A stretch of DNA of 64,000 nucleotides from Siphonodentalium dalli (taxonomy: Eukaryota > Mollusca > Scaphopoda > Gadilida > Siphonodentaliidae), in the NCBI GenBank assembly GCA_032622095.1, contig CP136063.1, positions 279,367,426-279,431,425 of the forward strand. The letters run 5' to 3'. Each line of letters starts with the position of its first letter. Position 1 is the stretch's first letter. Positions 1 through 12,174 of the stretch are shown one piece after another. The notes under the pieces were generated by a model. It saw nothing but the letters and a program-made list of their open reading frames with translations. It was not told the origin of the DNA and made no database searches. Position numbers and translations under genes: made by a program.

Positions 1-77
1 ATTTAGTTGTTTATTTACAGCTGTTGAGATAATAACTATGTATTATAGACAAAACCAAATAGCGTGAGCGAAGAGCC

Positions 78-289
78 TTAAATGGGTACTGTACACTGAA
101 TCCGGCCATTTGTGGGACTGGAGTCATATATTCATTTTCAGTATAATTACCATGTTGTTTACATCTTTCATGAGTGTATATTGCACTAATCCATGGCTCA
201 AAATTCATTCACTTGTTGCATATATTCTGTTGAGTATAAAAGGAGATGGTCCCATAAATGACCGGATTTAGGGTACAATACCCCTTTAA
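78..289. mobile_element. TTAA-flanked MITE, family L
   Basis: Inverted ends of about 42 bp start TTAAATGGGTACTGTACACT at 78 and end with its complement ..GGTACAATACCCCTTTAA at 289. The length is about 210 bp and there is no coding capacity. A longer relative with TTAAAGGGGTACTGTACAC ends lies at 35043. Confidence 0.8.
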
Positions 290-450
290 TTGCTTTGTCT
301 AGTGTGGTTTCGTCGGAATTGCATACTAGCACGTGCGCACGCAGTATGCGGAATGGAACACACACGCTTCTTTGAACCAGACAGATAAATCATAGGCGAG
401 GCAGACAGTGACAACTCACCATGAGACACGCGATCGATAAGTCGATGCCC

Positions 451-602
451 TTAACGCTTTCAATATATTTATGCTGAATGGATTATCCCATTCACTTATA
501 AAAGTGTACATTGGCATGGCATATTATTAATTTGGAGACATGTTCTGGTAACAAAAGCAGACGACAGACAAACGAAACAACATATAACGATGATGGATTT
601 CT
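451..602. mobile_element. Partial TTAA MITE, family G, left of the minisatellite
   Basis: TTAACGCTTTCAATATA.. GCTGAATGGATTATCCCATT matches the end of the family G elements at 13014 and 29388. The other end is replaced by the minisatellite. Confidence 0.55.
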
Positions 603-614
603 ATTGATTGAGGC

Positions 615-2342
615 GTGAAACGAGCAAACGTGGTACAGGTACACAAGAAAGGCGATCAAACGTGGTACAGGTGCACAAGAAAGGCGATCAAACGTGGTAC
701 AGGTGCACAAGAAAGGCGATCAAACGTGGTACAGGTGCACAAGAAAGGCGAGCAAACGTGGTACAGGTGCACAAGAAAGGCGATCAAACGTGGTACAGGT
801 GCACAAGAAAGGCGATCGTAGCAACGAGCAAACGTGGTACAGATACACAAGAAAGGCGATCAAACGTGGTACCGATGCACAAGAAAGGCGACCAAACGTG
901 GTACCGATGCACAAGAAAGGCGATCAAACGTGGTACAGGTGCACAAGAAAGGCGATCAAACGTGGTACAGGTGCACAAGAAAGGCGATCAAACGTGGTAC
1001 CGATGCACAAGAAAGGCGATCAAACGTGGTACAGGTGCACAAGAAAGGCGATCAAACGTGGTACAGGTGCACAAGAAAGGCGATCAAACGTGGTACAGGT
1101 GCACAAGAAAGGCGATCAAACGTGGTACAGGTGCACAAGAAAGGCGATCAAACGTGGTACAGGTGCACAAGAAAGGCGAGCAAACGTGGTACAGGTGCAC
1201 AAGAAAGGCGATCAAACGTGGTACAGGTGCACAAGAAAGGCGATCGTAGCAACGAGCAAACGTGGTACAGATACACAAGAAAGGCGATCAAACGTGGTAC
1301 CGATGCACAAGAAAGGCGACCAAACGTGGTACCGATGCACAAGAAAGGCGATCAAACGTGGTACAGGTGCACAAGAAAGGCGATCAAACGTGGTACAGGT
1401 GCACAAGAAAGGCGAGCAAACGTGGTACAGATGCACAAGAAAGGCGAGCAAACGTGGTACAGGTGCACAAGAAAGGCGATCGTAGCAACGAGCAAACGTG
1501 GTACCGATACACAAGAAAGGCGAGCGTAGCAACGAGCAAACGTGGTACCGATACACAAGAAAGGCGAGCGTAGCAACGAGCAAACGTGGTACCGATACAC
1601 AAGAAAGGCGAGCGTAGCAACGAGCAAACGTGGTACCGATACACAAGAAAGGCGGGCGTAGCAACGAGCAAACGTGGTACCGATACACAAGAAAGGCGAG
1701 CGTAGCAACGAGCAAACGTAGTACCGATACACAAGAAAGGCGAGCGTAGCAACGAGCAAACGTGGTACCGATACACAAGAAAGGCGAGCGTAGCAACGAG
1801 CAAACGTGGTACCGATACACAAGAAATGCGAGCAAACGTGGTACCGATACACAAGAAAGGCTATCGTAGCAACGAGCAAACGTGGTACCGATACACAAGA
1901 AAGGCGAGCGTAGCAACGAGCAAACGTGGTACCGATACACAAGAAATGCGAGCAAACGTGGTACCGATACACAATAAAGCGATCGTAGCAACGAGCAAAC
2001 GTGGTACCGATACACAAGAAAGGCGATCGTAGCAACGAGCAAACGTGGTACCGATACACAAGAAATGCGATCGTAGCCACGAGCAAACGTGGTACAGATA
2101 CACAAGAAATGCGATCAAACGTGGTACAGATACACAAGAAAGGCGACCAAACGTGGTACAGATACACAAGAAAGGCGACCAAACGTGGTACCGATACACA
2201 AGAAAGGCGATCAAACGTGGTACAGATGCACAAGAAAGGCGATCAAACGTGGTACCGATACACAAGAAAGGCGATCAAACGTGGTACAGATACACAAGAA
2301 AGGCGATCAAACGTGGTACCGATACACAATAAAGGCGATCCA
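615..2342. repeat. Minisatellite, 32-bp unit with 44-bp variant
   Basis: The unit AAACGTGGTACAGGTGCACA + AGAAAGGCGATC (32 bp) is repeated with few changes. From about 1475 most units carry a 12-bp addition GTAGCAACGAGC, giving a 44-bp unit; plain 32-bp units return at about 2085-2340. CAGGTG, CCGATA and CAGATA sub-variants form blocks, including a repeated block at about 694-1000 and 1120-1420. Stop-free reading on both strands is a product of the repeat, not a gene. Confidence 0.97.
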
Positions 2343-2499
2343 TAAAAGTGTCGTTCTATTTCACTTATGAGTTGTATTAGCAAATTATTTGAAACAAATC
2401 ATTGCCAATTATCGTATGATTTATATCCAGTCGAACCACATTTTAACCCAACACCAGTCCGGCTTTGTGCAAACCGACAGTTGTTGACTTAACGAGGGC

Positions 2500-3780
2500 A
2501 TGATATTCGGTTATTATTTTTCAACATCAGTAAAGCATTTGACACAATGTGGCACAACGGTTTATATTATACTAAACTTCATAAAGTATAGGAATTCGTG
2601 ATAATCTATTACAATGTTTCAGATCATATATATCTAATCGTCAGCAGCGTGTTGTGCTACGCTCCGGCCAATCAAAATGGGGAAGATCAGCACATGATTA
2701 CCCCCAGGATATATATTGGGATTTGGGTCATATTCTTTGTTGTTTTCATAAATGGCATAGTTGCAAATAGTACATGTAACATTTGCCCCTTTGCCGACGA
2801 CATCTCCATGGCATTTACTAGCGATGATCCTCATACTGGATCGATAGTGCTACAATAGGATATGTACAAACTTCAAGTCTGGTCTTCTACGTGGCATGTT
2901 AAATTTAATGCGCTCAAGACAGAAGCATTGACATGCTCCCACAAGCGTTTCCCACTTAATCACCCAACCATGGATATGAACCAACAGCCCATCAACACGT
3001 CGAAGTACATAAACATCTTCGCATTGTTCTCATAATGTTCTCATAATAAAAGCTTGATGGGGGGGGGGGGGTCATATTGAAGAAATGACTAAGATCGCGT
3101 GGAAACGCATCTCTCTACTGGGGAAATACCGATTCTATTCAGACCGTACAGCTCTCGTAAAAACTATGATAGAATAGAAGACATACAATACCAAGCAGCT
3201 CGAATTGTGGCGGATGTCACCAGATCAGTCAGTAATTGTACACTTCTGTTAGAAACTGGGTGGGGAAACACAAACTAAACTATCACAATTTAGTTTTATA
3301 AAATGGTGTACGGTCAGACACCGACTTATCTTAGAACGCTAGTAGTACCCCCCCCCCCCCCACACACTCACGGACAAATATCCAGGCGTGAACCTAGACA
3401 ATGCAATATAGCTTTGACTATGAATATCACAGAAGATCATTGTTTCCACCAACAAATGGAATAATCTTGATACAGACATAATTAAGATGGATTCCCTATC
3501 ATCATTTAAGAGTTCCCTCAAACTGAATATGAAGAAAGCGATAAATTGATTTATTAAACGTATACAAGTGAAGCCCAAATACTCCACGCCCGGCTAATAT
3601 TTAACTGTGGCCACCTAAACCTAAATTACTGTCTCCGACCAATCAAGGTGTGTTCTGTTGTGAAATCGAGGCTCATAACACTATCTACTTGAATGTGTTA
3701 GATACCGCTCCCAACTCTGGTGTGGTTCCGCTGCAATTTTACTGGAAGATCACCTTAAAATGTTCATATATAGAAGTCCA
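2500..3780 (+). mobile_element. Decayed non-LTR retrotransposon (LINE) reverse-transcriptase fragment
   Basis: Shifting frames give ISKAFDTMWHN at about 2527 (palm motif A), GIRDNLLQCFRSYISNR at about 2591, FADDIS at about 2791 (the YADD-type catalytic motif C), then NALKTEALTCSHKR, and near 3200 ARIVADVTRSVSNCTLLLET followed by YGQTPTYLRTL. This order is that of Jockey/CR1-like elements common in marine invertebrates. Many frameshifts and stops show it is dead. A poly-G tract (about 3060) and a poly-C tract (about 3349) interrupt it. Confidence 0.8.
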
Positions 3781-4480
3781 AAAAGGTATCATTCAGACCA
3801 AACATTTTAAATGATATCACCAAGCAATTCTCCGCTGAGCCACACACTCATGGGTATCGAACGAATCAATGACTGTCACAATAAGAAACGATACTGGACT
3901 ACATATATATTACAGCGCGATTTCTTGTGATGTGGCGTCGGATAGGAGGCAATGCCAGATTCCCAAACCAGTGTATGGTCTCATACAACAGCCACTGTAA
4001 ACACACAAACCACTCCCGTATAACCCCAAAATCAGTACATATGAAATGACTTGAACTTCATGGGAAACCATACTCGCCACACTCTTCCAAACAGCCAATA
4101 CTCCAAGGATTATATACCAAGCAATATGTAATCGGGGTTCGCGATGATGTTCGATTGAATATCAGAATATAGGATATCATATAATCACATATCCCATAAT
4201 ATGCGAAATATAGGGAATTATCGAAATATGAAATACAACGAAAATGCGAAATACGAAATATAGCAAAATAGCGGAATAAAAAATGCAGCGAAATAGCAAA
4301 TAGAGCGAAATATAAAAATAGGAAATAAATTATTAACGAGTTAACGGAGATATCTGAAGAAGTGTTTTAACGAAATAACGGAAATGTTTGAAGAAGTGTT
4401 ATTAAACGGACACTGGGTAATTACAGCGGGTAAATTTGTAAAACAAAAATATATCAACTTTGTACTTATGTCAGTTATTG
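3781..4480. other. No gene seen; degenerate GAAATA-rich stretch
   Basis: At 4170-4400 the sequence is an imperfect run of CGAAATA-type words, a decayed simple repeat. The rest shows no recognisable exon or element. Confidence 0.5.
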
Positions 4481-4505
4481 GTAGCTCTCAAATAACGAAA
4501 TGGCG

Positions 4506-4710
4506 TGTGTTGAAACAAACCTGGTAACCATCGTTATGTAAACAAAACTGGTAACCATCGTTATGTAAACAAAACTGGTAACCATCGTTATATAAACAAA
4601 CCTGGTAACCATCGTTATGTAAACAAACCTGGTAACCATCGTTATGTAAACAAAACTGGTAACTATCGTTATGTAAACAAAACTGGTAACTATCGTTATG
4701 TAAACAAACC
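4506..4710. repeat. 27-bp minisatellite
   Basis: The unit GGTAACCATCGTTATGTAAA + CAAAACT occurs about 7-8 times. It shares GTTATGTAAACAAAACTGGTA with the adjoining 43-bp array, so one unit gave rise to the other. Confidence 0.93.
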
Positions 4711-4950
4711 TGGTATAGTGATTTATCAATAAACAGCGTTATGTAAACAAAACTGGTATAGTGATTTATCAATAAACAGCATTATGTAAACAAAACTGGT
4801 ATAGTGATTTATCAATAAACAGCGTTATGTAAACAAAACTGGTATAGTGATTTATCAATAAACAGCGTTATGTAAACAAAACTGGTATAGTGATTTATCA
4901 ATAAACAGCGTTATGTAAACAAAACTGGTATAGTGATTTGTCAATAAACA
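4711..4950. repeat. 43-bp minisatellite
   Basis: The unit GGTATAGTGATTTATCAATA + AACAGCGTTATGTAAACAAAACT occurs about 5-6 times and is nearly identical between copies. Confidence 0.93.
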
Positions 4951-5269
4951 GTTGATCTCGTATTAAGTTCAAATATTTTAGTTCTCCATTGTTTACCGTC
5001 AAGTTTTGTTTAAACGTTGGCAACGGTAATGCCATGGTAATAGTATAATGTTTAAAATAGTTTCAATGTTAGAGAGTTATTAATGACCAGTTTTTATATC
5101 GATTAACCAAGTACTTGCTCAAACACGCTTTTAAACATTACAATATTACCCCAGTCATTTGTAAAAGCCAACCAATGAACCGGCTGCAGCCATTGCAGGC
5201 ACTGCTTTAGTTTGATCAGAACATGCTCTGATACTCATCAGTATGACAAACTGACTGATACTCGTTTAA

Positions 5270-5490
5270 CGTATGAGTGATGCGACGCCGACATAGTACG
5301 AGCGACCTTCCTCAAGGGTCACAATTTGGCGCGGGATTTGAAACAGCGAAAAATCCGACAATTGCAAAGCGGTCAATCCACTGCTGTGTGAAGACTCACA
5401 ATAGACCAGCGACGCACTGCGAACCCATATCGTTGTGTTTACAGCGAATACAAGTCCGACACGCTAACCACTGGACCACGGAGCTCCATG
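5270..5490 (-). mobile_element. tRNA-derived SINE (candidate)
   Basis: Read on the minus strand from 5487: GTGGTCCAGTGGTTAGCGTG is a tRNA-like pol III A box. GTTTCAAATCCCGCGCC further on resembles a B box, and a CTTGAGGAAGGTCGC tail segment resembles the conserved core of metazoan SINEs. No intact cloverleaf follows, so it is not called a tRNA gene. Confidence 0.55.
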
Positions 5491-6182
5491 TGTATTTTTT
5501 ATGATAGTTGTTTTACAGAATTTTAAATAATTTATGCTACTTCGCGTGAACCCCCATGAACCCCCATGAACCCCCATGCGAAGGACCTTGAGTCTCTTCA
5601 ATGGGTTTTATACAGTAAACAAATTAATTGTGGGAACATAACATGTGTGACTGTCAGCTGTTTTCCAAAATCGGTGTAATTACGGGACAAATTGCAATGG
5701 CGACATTCCGAACAGAATGTATTTAGGAAGAAGTTCGTAATTATCTTGAAAAAATCAATTTTTACAAGGTTATATTGGATCAAATTAGGAGAAAAAAAAT
5801 AGTTACTTTGCCTATCAATTGATGTTACATTGGTCAATGTATTTAACTTTCGCAGAAGTCTCAGGGTACCAGATACATTGCGCGCAATTTAAAAGAACGT
5901 ATTCCCAATTTGATGCCCATGGATACACACGGTTACTTAGGGTACGTTCATACGCTGGCAATATTGCACCGCAAACTGCAAAAATGCCAGCTGCAAAATT
6001 GCCAAAACGGATTAATTTCTCCCAGTTGTCAACAAATCAGCGTTAGTTGTGATCAATGTACGACAGCGGTTATTTGCGTGATTGGTGATATCGCTGATAT
6101 TAAGAACACGATACTTAGGCCATTCATAATAATGTTAGGATCACATATCAAAATGAGAGGATATGGTGATTCCCCTTTCTCT
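5491..6182. other. No gene seen
   Basis: It holds a short 11-bp triple repeat CCCCCATGAAC at about 5550-5578. Its ATGCCAGC / GCTGGCAA motifs recur in inverted form near 7046-7120, suggesting the ends of a larger element around the hairpins at 6183-6967. Confidence 0.4.
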
Positions 6183-6302
6183 ATAAGGGAACTAGGGGAA
6201 GGGGGTTGGTAAAATGGACACAAACTTCACCAAGCGTATATTATATACGCTTGGTGAAGTTTGTGTCCATTTTACCAACCCCCCTTCCCCTAGTTCCCTT
6301 AT
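6183..6302. repeat. Long near-perfect hairpin, 58-bp arms
   Basis: ATAAGGGAACTAGGGGAAGG.. to ..CAAGCGTATA is followed, after a 3-base loop (6241-6243), by its complement. The arms differ by a single C insertion. No TIR-plus-target-duplication structure is visible. Confidence 0.95.
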
Positions 6303-6503
6303 TTCTGACTTGAGAACTACCATTTTCGGGACTATTTATATCACGTCATTAGATTCCTCGTGTATAACTGAGAAGCGTATACATGTCAGTATAATTAAGG
6401 GTGTATGACAATCGCTGAGAACAAACTGTTTTACCAATCCCCTCCGCGATACACAATTCGTACCAAGGACAACACGGACACTAGCAAGTATTGATAGTGG
6501 CCT

Positions 6504-7000
6504 CGTTTTGTGGTCACCGACAAAGAGGTACACGCCGTTATCATCGATCACCGGCAAAGAGGTACACGCCGTTATCATCGATCCCTTTACCCAACAAACC
6601 GGCCAAAACCGGCCAAATAAAGCTTCAACAGCCTAAAATATCTTCGGTCTGTCTCAATAGAACCATACACATATGGATATCATTGGAACCGGCACCTTGA
6701 CCACATTGTGATAGTTACAGTTATACCCTGTGCCAATGCATTCTCTTATATATGCGAGTCGACCATAGGTCGCCTCGCATATATAAGAGAATGCATTGGC
6801 CTAAAAAAATTCTTTTTTTAACACTTTTTACCATTTTTTCTTACATTCTTTAACAATTTTATAATTTTTAATGTGTTAAGCCAATGCATTCTCTTATATA
6901 TGCGAGGCGACCTATGGTCGACTCGCATATATAAGAGAATGCATTGGCACAGGGCCCTTCTGTTGGGCAAAGAGGTACACGCCGTTATCATCGATCACCG
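6504..7000. repeat. 35-bp direct repeats flanking MITE A1
   Basis: AAAGAGGTACACGCCGTTAT + CATCGATCACC occurs twice before 6580 and once after 6965, bracketing the MITE. Element A1 seems to have landed in, or been captured by, this short repeat. Confidence 0.8.
6582..6967 (+). mobile_element. MITE family A, copy 1 (ends altered)
   Basis: CCCTTTACCCAACAAACCGG at the left and CTGTTGGGCAAAG at the right are the inverted ends. Inside are two palindromes of about 75 bp built on GCCAATGCATTCTCTTATAT / ATATAAGAGAATGCATTGGC, separated by an AT-rich stretch. The TTAA at both borders is lost. Confidence 0.88.
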
Positions 7001-7400
7001 TTGATTGTTGTCACCAGCCACGACGGAGCACGAACTAGTCGGTAGCCGGCAAAAATGCCAGCTAACTAAACGACCATCGGGCATGGCATTTTTGCAGTTT
7101 GCAGTGCAATTTTGCCAGCGTATGAACGTACCCTTACGGTTACGTTATCTATCAACTGATGTTGTTACATTGGTTACTTTATAATTTTGTCTCAGAAATA
7201 TCTGAGTATACACTGGGTACAAATTAAAAAAACATGCCCTACCTGACCAAATTTACAGCCTATGCATGGCTACACGGGGTACATATGGTTACTTCTGGTT
7301 GCACTACCTATCAATTAATTACATTGGTTAACATTTTGTATTATTGTTTTTCTCCAAAGAGTGCATGTGATATAGTTATCAATATAAAAAGCCGACTGCT

Positions 7401-7898
7401 TTAAAGGTGGATTATCTCTTTGTAAACGTGTATGATATAGTTACCGGGGTATAACATATTAGATCTGAATCGAAGACTCCTGTCCGGAAATGCTTCTATC
7501 GATTAATATTCATTTTATTTCGAATATTTTCTGGTTTAAAAAGGTGTGGTTGTTTAGCTAATGAAATGTTATGGTGTAATTTTGTCACAAATAAACATTA
7601 ATTATACTCATTATCGCTTATAACTATGGAATAAACAATACAACCAATCAATCTGGGACATTTTGACGTTCGGTACGTAGCCATAGGAACAGCCTAATGC
7701 TCTATGTTGCTATATGATATCACCCGAATGGACTGTTCTAAAAATAGACAAATAAACGGTCCCAATAAAATATTCGAAATAAAATGAATATTAATTGATA
7801 GAAGCCTTTCCGGACAGGGGTCTTAAGTTCATATTTATTATTTTATACACACGCAACTATTTCAAATTTGTTATTTAAAGAGATAATCCATCTTTAAT
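7401..7898. mobile_element. Inverted-repeat element, about 500 bp
   Basis: The arms share AAAGGTGGATTATCTCTTT (left) and AAAGAGATAATCCATCTTTA (right), and internally TCCTGTCCGGAAATGCTTCT.. and its complement ..AGAAGCCTTTCCGGACAGGG. Each arm is about 130 bp, and there is no coding capacity. Confidence 0.8.
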
Positions 7899-8458
7899 CC
7901 CCATGTTCATGCTTTAATCTTCATGTTCATGCTCGCTTGTGTTACATTCCGATCCAAGTTCTGGGGATTCAACTAGTTCGATAAATAACAGAAATAATTT
8001 TATGCGAAGTTGATAGGCCATAGTAAATTTATAGAATAGGGAAACGCCGGGTATTCAGCATGTAACAGTATATAGCTTTCGTTGTTAGTCTGTTCCTGAT
8101 ATCGTAAAGAGAGTAGAGGTTGTATCGCTTCTGTGCCAAAACATTAAAATATACAGTCTGAAAATCGTTATGAATACGTTCTTACCGTACTTAATATTTT
8201 AAGCATAGTAGATCACAAGACTCAAATTTTAGTAGCATGTTTTGAACAGGAGACATTTTCTAAAAATCGAAATTAAATTGAGATGTAGAATTCTACTGCT
8301 GATATTACTATCTGGTACATGTATAATCATTAGCTTATAAGTTCAAATAAATTCTTGTTGGTTGGACAAAATTTTGTTGTCTTGGAACAAGGGTGCCAAA
8401 TTACACAAACAGTGTCGATTCCAAAAACAAATTCACCAACAGACAAAGCTTGCACTAG

Positions 8459-9108
8459 TTAATTCTTCCATGACTGGAGCTTCCTGAAATTTTGCGAAAA
8501 CCCTGCTTGTGGCAACATATTCTCTTATGGGGAGCCTCGCATATATAAGAGAATACATTGGCATTTAACCTGTAAGCCAGTGCTTTCTCTTAGATATGCG
8601 AAGCTTTCCATGGCAGACTCGCATATATAAGAGAATGCACTGGCACGTGGTCTTTAATTATGAGCCTTGGAATAAGAGTCTTAACAACAGAAAAAGTACT
8701 TTTCGGTGACCCAAGCGTCTCTTATGAAACTAATACTGAATTATTTAAGATAGTACAGTCATATATCAATGCTACCAAGAGATTCGAAGAATGACCTTAA
8801 TCGTATATTAAAACCTCAAATAGTGCTCTTCAATTCAGATGGATATGTGGTAGAGAGTCCCTTCATGTCGCCAGTGGATCACGGATGACGGTTTTTCTCC
8901 AAATTTACTTGCTTTGATTGTTTTTGTATCGTGCTGTAATTGTCGTCTTTTGTATGTATATCTATTATTTGTAACATTTGTAGGGAGAGGAGCAACCGTA
9001 AGTTTTGCAACTTGTGCTCTGATCCCTTAAGCTGAGTTTAGCTTAATAAATATGTTTAAACTAATTATGAGGCAGCAGCGCAACTCTCGTCATGAAACTC
9101 AGTGTTAA
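8459..9108 (+). mobile_element. TTAA MITE family C, copy 1, probably interrupted by a LINE tail
   Basis: The left end is TTAATTCTTCCATGACTGGA. The right end ..AACTCTCGTCATGAAACTCA ends near GTGTTAA. The shared double-hairpin module lies at 8515-8645 in decayed form. Confidence 0.55.
8735..9062 (+). mobile_element. Possible LINE 3' end
   Basis: The stretch ending GGAGAGGAGCAACCGTAAG.. CCTTAAGCTGAGTTTAGCTT + AATAAATATG looks like the 3' untranslated tail of a non-LTR element, with an AATAAA-type end. No intact frame is left. It sits inside MITE C1. Confidence 0.4.
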
Positions 9109-9383
9109 GTTCTCCAGCTCTGCGGTATCTTGAGTAACTGAGGTACAGACATTACTGTGTCATGTGAATCCATCCAATCGCAGTACGATGTTAGCTTATT
9201 GCATCTCGGAAACAGGTGTAGCCCATTGACATCAGGATCAGGTTAAATTGCACGGAGTCCGGAACAAACTACGCGTTCGATTGGCTGGGGCAAACAGCAG
9301 GGATCGCCATTAGTTTGGAAAATATTACGTGACTTTACTTCAGTGCCAACCAAACACAGATTCCACGCACCTGTTGTCTGCTT

Positions 9384-10054
9384 GGCTGCGGACACACGTA
9401 TCACAGTAGTGATGGCATCGTAGGTGTGACAATTTATTATTGTGGAGTTTGGTGACAATTGGTTGTCAGAATTGATATGCCATAGCAAGCCATGTCACCC
9501 TCTGCAAATTCGCACAATGAGTCTACCAAGCTCTACCAGCGACGGTCGATCTCTCAAGGATGTATCAACCTGAATGTCTTGTCGCTGTTGATCTTTACTC
9601 AACACGCATGCGGTGTTATATTTTGCATGCTAACACACCAGTCCACTTGATAACTTAATGAATAACCCATCACTGTCAACAGCCATGATTGTTCTTACTA
9701 TTGAAATTAATATAAGTAGATAAACAAGCATGCATTGAGATCATATAAAAAACATACCACATGCATGATATGTGAGTCGATGAGGAATTGCCACCAGGCC
9801 ACGGTCAAACACAATTATGGACGATCTGTCGTGCAATTATATATATCGTAGCGAATACAATTTAGCAAAACGTAATGAGTAGAGATCAACCTTGGTGAAA
9901 CACAATGGGTTAATTGGTCCAGTCTACTCATTGTGCGGAAAATCAGCGGGCGACATGGCTAGCTATGGTATAGAATTATGACGGACCCAACTCCACCATA
10001 ATAAATTGTCACACCTACTATGCCATCGCTACTGTGGTCCGTGTGTCCGCAGCC
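9384..10054. mobile_element. MITE family J, copy 1
   Basis: Inverted ends of about 70 bp: GGCTGCGGACACACGTATCA.. at 9384 and ..GTGTGTCCGCAGCC at 10054, continuing inward with GTAGGTGTGACAATTTATTA. A second copy at 42203 shares both the ends and the interior (in opposite orientation). Confidence 0.85.
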
Positions 10055-10149
10055 ATTGGCGCTAACCAGGTTTGTCGGGTAGCTGTACTAGATAATCTGG
10101 GTTCACACAAGAGGGCCAAACTTCAGTGCTCGCATCAATTGGGGGGAAC

Positions 10150-10390
10150 AGGCTGTCCACGTGGTGGTGGGAAATATGCTTCTATCGTTGTCTACTTGCA
10201 TGTGATGTGGAATAGGAGTCTGTCGTTGCCCAGGTGGTGATGGGGGAACAGGTTTTTAACTTTGTCCATGTGGTGATGGGAAATAGGCTTCTATGTGTGT
10301 CCATGTGGTGACGTGGGCATGCTTCTATCGTTGCCCACGTGGTGATGGGGAAATAGGTTTCTGTCTTTGTTCACATTGTGATGGGGTAAT
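10150..10390. repeat. Diverged minisatellite, unit about 45-50 bp
   Basis: GTGGTGATGGGGAAATAGGT + TTCTGTCTTTGTCCAC-type units occur about five times with many changes. Confidence 0.7.
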
Positions 10391-10410
10391 ATAATTATAT
10401 CTTTATACAC

Positions 10411-10882
10411 AAAACGATGCTGAACACATTACATAAGTTGCTTTTGTTTTCATTCTGTTTTACCATTTTCTCGAATATTGCATTGTTACGATGTTGCCAG
10501 CATGACGTCAGTTCCGGTACATTCTTGTCATGCTAGATGAAATAACGAAAGAATATCCCACATCATTGTACAAATCAAAGTTTCAGTACATTATAATTTG
10601 ACAATCAAATGCTTGTTTAAAATAGGCGAGTTAACACTGAAAGTATGTGCGGTTATCAACATTAGGGTGAACAACGAATTGTCAATGCAGAAAGCGACCA
10701 GCTGAGCCTCTGATTAGCAGAACATGTATGTTAATAATTATTTGATTCACTGCTGTTGAAATGTCAGTATGATTCTATCTTTGTTCGCCAAACGATTCTG
10801 AACATATTAAATAAGTGCTTTGGTTTTCATTCTGTTTTACTCTTTTCTCGAATTGTGTGACGATGTTGCCGGCATGACTATT
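10411..10882. repeat. Direct repeat pair of about 95 bp
   Basis: 10411-10506 and 10788-10880 share AACGATNCTGAACANATTA.. TTTTCATTCTGTTTTAC.. CGATGTTGCCNGCATGAC. The spacer between them shows nothing recognisable. Confidence 0.75.
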
Positions 10883-11156
10883 CATGTTGTCCTTACTTTT
10901 TTTGGAATCATATCCTGATTTGCGAAGTTTTATTATGCATGATTTCTTTCAGATTATGTCGCTTTCTTTTCTATTTTGTTTATTTTTTCTGTCGGTTTTA
11001 TCACCACCTCCCCCAACTCTTGCGTTGTGAGCATGTCGTATAATGCATGGCTTCAGTTGGATTGGTTCTCATTCTGTTTTCTTCTCACGATTACATTACT
11101 GTGGGTTGTTACTAACCTACATACCATTGTAATTCCACACATACTCTATGTTATAG

Positions 11157-11268
11157 CATCATGTTTGCGGATATTGTTGGATTCACAGAGTTAGCTACAT
11201 ATTGCACTCCACCCGACCTGGTCCAGAACCTTAACGAACTGTTCGCTAAATTCGACGACCTGGCCAAG
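11157..11268 (+). CDS. Adenylyl cyclase exon 1 of window (C1a, first metal-binding Asp)
   Basis: The 112-bp exon follows a ..ctatgttatag acceptor and ends at aag|gttagt. After one base that completes a split codon it reads [16 protein letters not shown].., ending ..[12 protein letters not shown] at phase 0. The FADIVGFT strand-loop is the hallmark of class III cyclase C1a domains. Its Asp is one of the two that bind the catalytic metal ions in the family, and it is intact here. NELFxxFD is the usual helix after it. The start of C1a (the LPxHVA-type helix and the strand before FAD) must lie on an exon upstream that I did not find between 1 and 11156. A guanylyl cyclase is possible from this exon alone, but later exons carry a second membrane bundle and argue for adenylyl cyclase. 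Confidence 0.92.
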
Positions 11269-12170
11269 GTTAGTATGTGAGCAGCTGTCTAATTATTAAT
11301 ATAGCGAATGGTCAATGGATTAATAATTGTTCAGCGTTTACTGCACGGCAAATTAGAATAACAATATTGTATTCGCCGTTCGGGATAATGAGAGAGCGAT
11401 GAATTATCTTCGCCGTTCGGGATAATGAGAGAGCGATGTATTATCTCTTCGTGCATGACCAATGAAAAGGGTCACGATATTATAGAACGTGTGGTGTCAT
11501 TTCTAGCCAAAGCGCCTTGTGGATCGGGTCAGCTCCAAATCATTTATAGTAAACGCATATAATGTGTCACTCGATCACGATCATAGTGTTCTTGAACATT
11601 TTGTATTTGTTAATATATATTTCTAAATTATTTAGTGCATGCACAAGTTTTTGTTGCACAATAGATCAATTAGAATGAATGTCCGAACAATCGAGCTGCG
11701 TTAGAGAGCAAGTTTTCATCGTTTGTCCCCCAAGAGGTTTTTCGTTGGTTTTTCCTAACCGCGAACGCAGATAAATTAGTATGTAGTTTTTGATTTGTAA
11801 CATATTTATTGTGTCTCCCAATATATACAGTATTGACAATTAAATGATGATGTGGAGGTAATGAATGATGATGGAGTAACCACTGGGGATTGGCGCACAA
11901 GTTATGCAACTTAGATTATAAAGCTCCTCTACCCGAAGGATGTAGTTAACCTGTTTGTGAACACGTGCTCGTCTCTTAACTTGTAAGCATTTATACCAAT
12001 ACATGCCGATGTCGACTCCTAGTGGACTCCGGCGCGGCTTGATGGCAATAATGGTGTTGTGTCATTATTGGAGAATTGAGAATACGACGAATTTCTCATA
12101 TTTGCAGAAATCTCATTTCCTCCCACCTGTGAATTCAACATATTTTGTTCTGCTAATTTGATCTGTATGA
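11269..12170. other. Intron 1, first part
   Basis: A 38-bp tandem duplication CGCCGTTCGGGATAATGAGA.. lies at 11370-11440. I see nothing else I can name. Confidence 0.5.
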
Positions 12171-12174
12171 ACCT

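Noticed and set aside
608-2345. Long open frames on both strands through the 32/44-bp array
   Set aside because: They exist only because the repeat unit lacks stop codons; the same peptide recurs in all frames and there is no start context, splice signal or domain.
5380-5490. Functional tRNA gene on the minus strand
   Set aside because: A-box-like sequence is good but no paired acceptor or anticodon stem could be built; a SINE is a better explanation.
1-11156. Upstream exon with the start of C1a or the first membrane bundle
   Set aside because: I looked for the LPxHVA-type helix and the segment before FADIVGFT and found nothing convincing; it probably lies before the window.
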